Shown here piece after piece: positions 34,476-35,515 of a DNA stretch of 35,515 nt. Numbering within the stretch: position 1 is the first letter of the stretch; every line of letters starts with the position of its first letter. The notes beneath the pieces were generated by a model. That model saw only the letters and a list, made by a program, of their open reading frames with translations, searched no databases and had not been told where the DNA came from. This stretch comes from Candidatus Sungiibacteriota bacterium (GTDB lineage: Bacteria > Patescibacteriota > Minisyncoccia > Sungbacterales > HO2-52-23). Location: contig JACPMG010000024.1 of the NCBI GenBank assembly GCA_016186095.1, forward strand, positions 1-35,515. Reading direction: 5' to 3'. A program made the translations under genes and the position numbers.

Positions 34476-35515
34476 TGAAACCTCCTGCAAAGATCTTTTA
34501 CCTCTTTGTTTATAACACGCGGGTTATTCTTTATCAACGTCCCATAAATCAACCGCGCAATATCTTTCATCTGTTTTTCTTTCATTCCCCTAGTCGTAAC
34601 CGACGGCGTGCCGATGCGGATTCCCGAAGGATCAAAGGGCGAGCGGGTATCGTATGGAATAGTGTTACGATTTACAACGATCCCTACTTCTTCCAGCCGG
34701 TCTTGCGCTTCGCGTCCGGAAATTCCCATATTGGTCAGGTCGATCAACATTAAATGATTGTCCGTGCCGCCAGAGACGAGATTAAGCCCTAGTTTCGTCA
34801 ACTCTCGTGCCAGGGCTTTGGCGTTTTTTACAATTTGTTTCCCGTATTTTTTGAATGAGGGCTTCATTGCCTCGCCAAGACACACCGCGATCGCCGCGGT
34901 CTGATTGTCATGCGGCCCGCCCTGCAAAGCAGGAAAGACCGCCCTGTTGATTTCTTTGGCCATGTCAATTCCGTTGCGTTTGGCAATTTTCGATTTGCGA
35001 TTTGCGAATATAATCGCGCCCCTCGGCCCGCGTAAAGTTTTATGAGTGGTCGTAGTTACCACATCGGCGAGGGCCTGTCCGCCTCTGGCGGAAAACGGCA
35101 ATGGATGCGCTCCTGCGGCAATGAGTCCGGCAATGTGTGCCATATCCACCATGAAATACGCGCCAACTTCATCCGCAATTTTTCTAAACTTGTTGAAATC
35201 AAAAATGCGAGGGTAGGCGGTGGCGCCGGCTACAATGATTTTTGGTTTTTCTTTTCGCGCAAGCTTTCGCACCTCCTCGTAATTAATATAACCATCACGG
35301 CCCACCGTATATTGTACGGATTTATAAAACCTCGCGGAAAAATTAACTTTCCAGCCGTGGGTCAAATGTCCGCCAAAAGGTAAACTCATCCCCATGATAG
35401 TATCGCCCGGATTTAACAGCGCGTAATATACCGCCATATTCGCGGGCGATCCAGAATAGGGCTGTACATTCACGTGCCAGTTTTTACCCAAGTGAAACGC
35501 TTTTCGCGCACGTTC
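34472..35515 (-). CDS. glyA: Serine hydroxymethyltransferase, N-terminus outside the window
   Basis: 347 codons are visible, the frame continuing past the right edge (ERARKAFHLGKNWHVNVQP); the M in the track is a TTG leucine. GlyA converts serine and tetrahydrofolate to glycine and methylene-tetrahydrofolate, feeding FolD. Visible: NVQPYSGSPANMAVYYALLNPGD, FMVDMAHIAGLIAAGAHP, the PLP-binding lysine in TTTTHKTLRGPRGAIIF, FPALQGGPHDNQTAAIAV, and GTPSVTTRGMKEKQM. Between HPLP and DVVTTTTHKT there is an extra segment FSARGGQALA, encoded around a TCCGCC palindrome. Its last codons carry the AGGAGG used by the next gene. Confidence 0.95.
   Translation of the reverse strand, partial: ERARKAFHLGKNWHVNVQPYSGSPANMAVYYALLNPGDTIMGMSLPFGGHLTHGWKVNFSARFYKSVQYTVGRDGYINYEEVRKLARKEKPKIIVAGATAYPRIFDFNKFRKIADEVGAYFMVDMAHIAGLIAAGAHPLPFSARGGQALADVVTTTTHKTLRGPRGAIIFANRKSKIAKRNGIDMAKEINRAVFPALQGGPHDNQTAAIAVCLGEAMKPSFKKYGKQIVKNAKALARELTKLGLNLVSGGTDNHLMLIDLTNMGISGREAQDRLEEVGIVVNRNTIPYDTRSPFDPSGIRIGTPSVTTRGMKEKQMKDIARLIYGTLIKNNPRVINKEVKDLCRRFQ
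35078..35092. repeat. TCCGCC-NNN-GGCGGA palindrome inside glyA
   Basis: TCCGCCTCTGGCGGA, in frame, encoding SARGG on the minus strand just before the PLP lysine segment. Confidence 0.65.

Noticed and set aside
1-35515. CRISPR array
   Set aside because: Repeats are palindromic and scattered; no regularly spaced direct repeats with spacers and no cas genes.
1-35515. Recoded UGA (glycine) genetic code as in Gracilibacteria
   Set aside because: TGA ends several genes at the expected place, for example the left-edge membrane gene, the BatA-like gene (in the ATGA overlap) and the 100-aa orphan.

Overview
The window most likely comes from a Candidate Phyla Radiation (Patescibacteria) genome, probably Parcubacteria-like. 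This is inference: it rests on compact single-copy housekeeping genes with tiny gaps, a trimmed Mfd and a trimmed Rel protein, a histidyl-tRNA-synthetase-like protein with the extra cysteine pairs I associate with CPR HisRS, a tRNA without encoded CCA, and many short palindromic repeats between and even inside genes. TGA is used as a stop, so the Gracilibacteria/Absconditabacteria code is not in use.

Layout. 1-810: two translationally coupled small membrane proteins and a small zinc-ribbon protein, each followed by a terminator. 884-1043: a branched palindromic element. 1047-3882 (-): B12-dependent ribonucleotide reductase with its own promoter, a DnaA box and a hairpin over its start. 4021-6716 (-): ftsA and ftsZ, separated by a terminator and palindromes. 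6841-8412: ybeY, a divergent secreted small protein, yqeY and rpsU. 8507-10845 (-): HIT protein, degenerate HisRS-like protein and signal peptidase I. 10929-15139 (+): pth, an orphan zinc-motif gene, mfd and an HtrA-type protease. 15192-21896 (-): a MoxR / DUF58 / BatD-like / VWA / TPR / VWA envelope operon. 22170-25281 (+): dprA-topA. 25310-26017 (-): two orphan small genes. 26068-27789 (+): rel/spoT. 28039-30280 (-): a cysteine-repeat tail-anchored protein, parB, parA. 30358-32133 (+): tRNA-Leu, a methyltransferase, an IscA-like protein and a small membrane protein. 32130-35515 (-): PAP2 phosphatase, folD, three orphan small genes and glyA (cut by the right edge).

Two expression styles stand out. 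Several housekeeping genes (lepB, dprA, rel, mfd and probably the ancestral parA) have a good -10 box only about 6-11 nt before the ATG, which predicts leaderless mRNAs. In contrast, about ten short orphan genes and htrA have strong Shine-Dalgarno sequences, and many of these also have a TTGACA-type promoter and a private terminator; they look like self-contained cassettes between housekeeping genes. Several encode paired Cys/His motifs or a single membrane anchor.

The most unusual signals are: a second, truncated copy of the first 12 parA codons directly behind the only good parA promoter; a HisRS paralogue that has lost its catalytic motifs; families of palindromes, including TCCGCC-NNN-GGCGGA units inserted in frame in mfd and glyA; and the MoxR-VWA operon split by a strong terminator and a structured leader.
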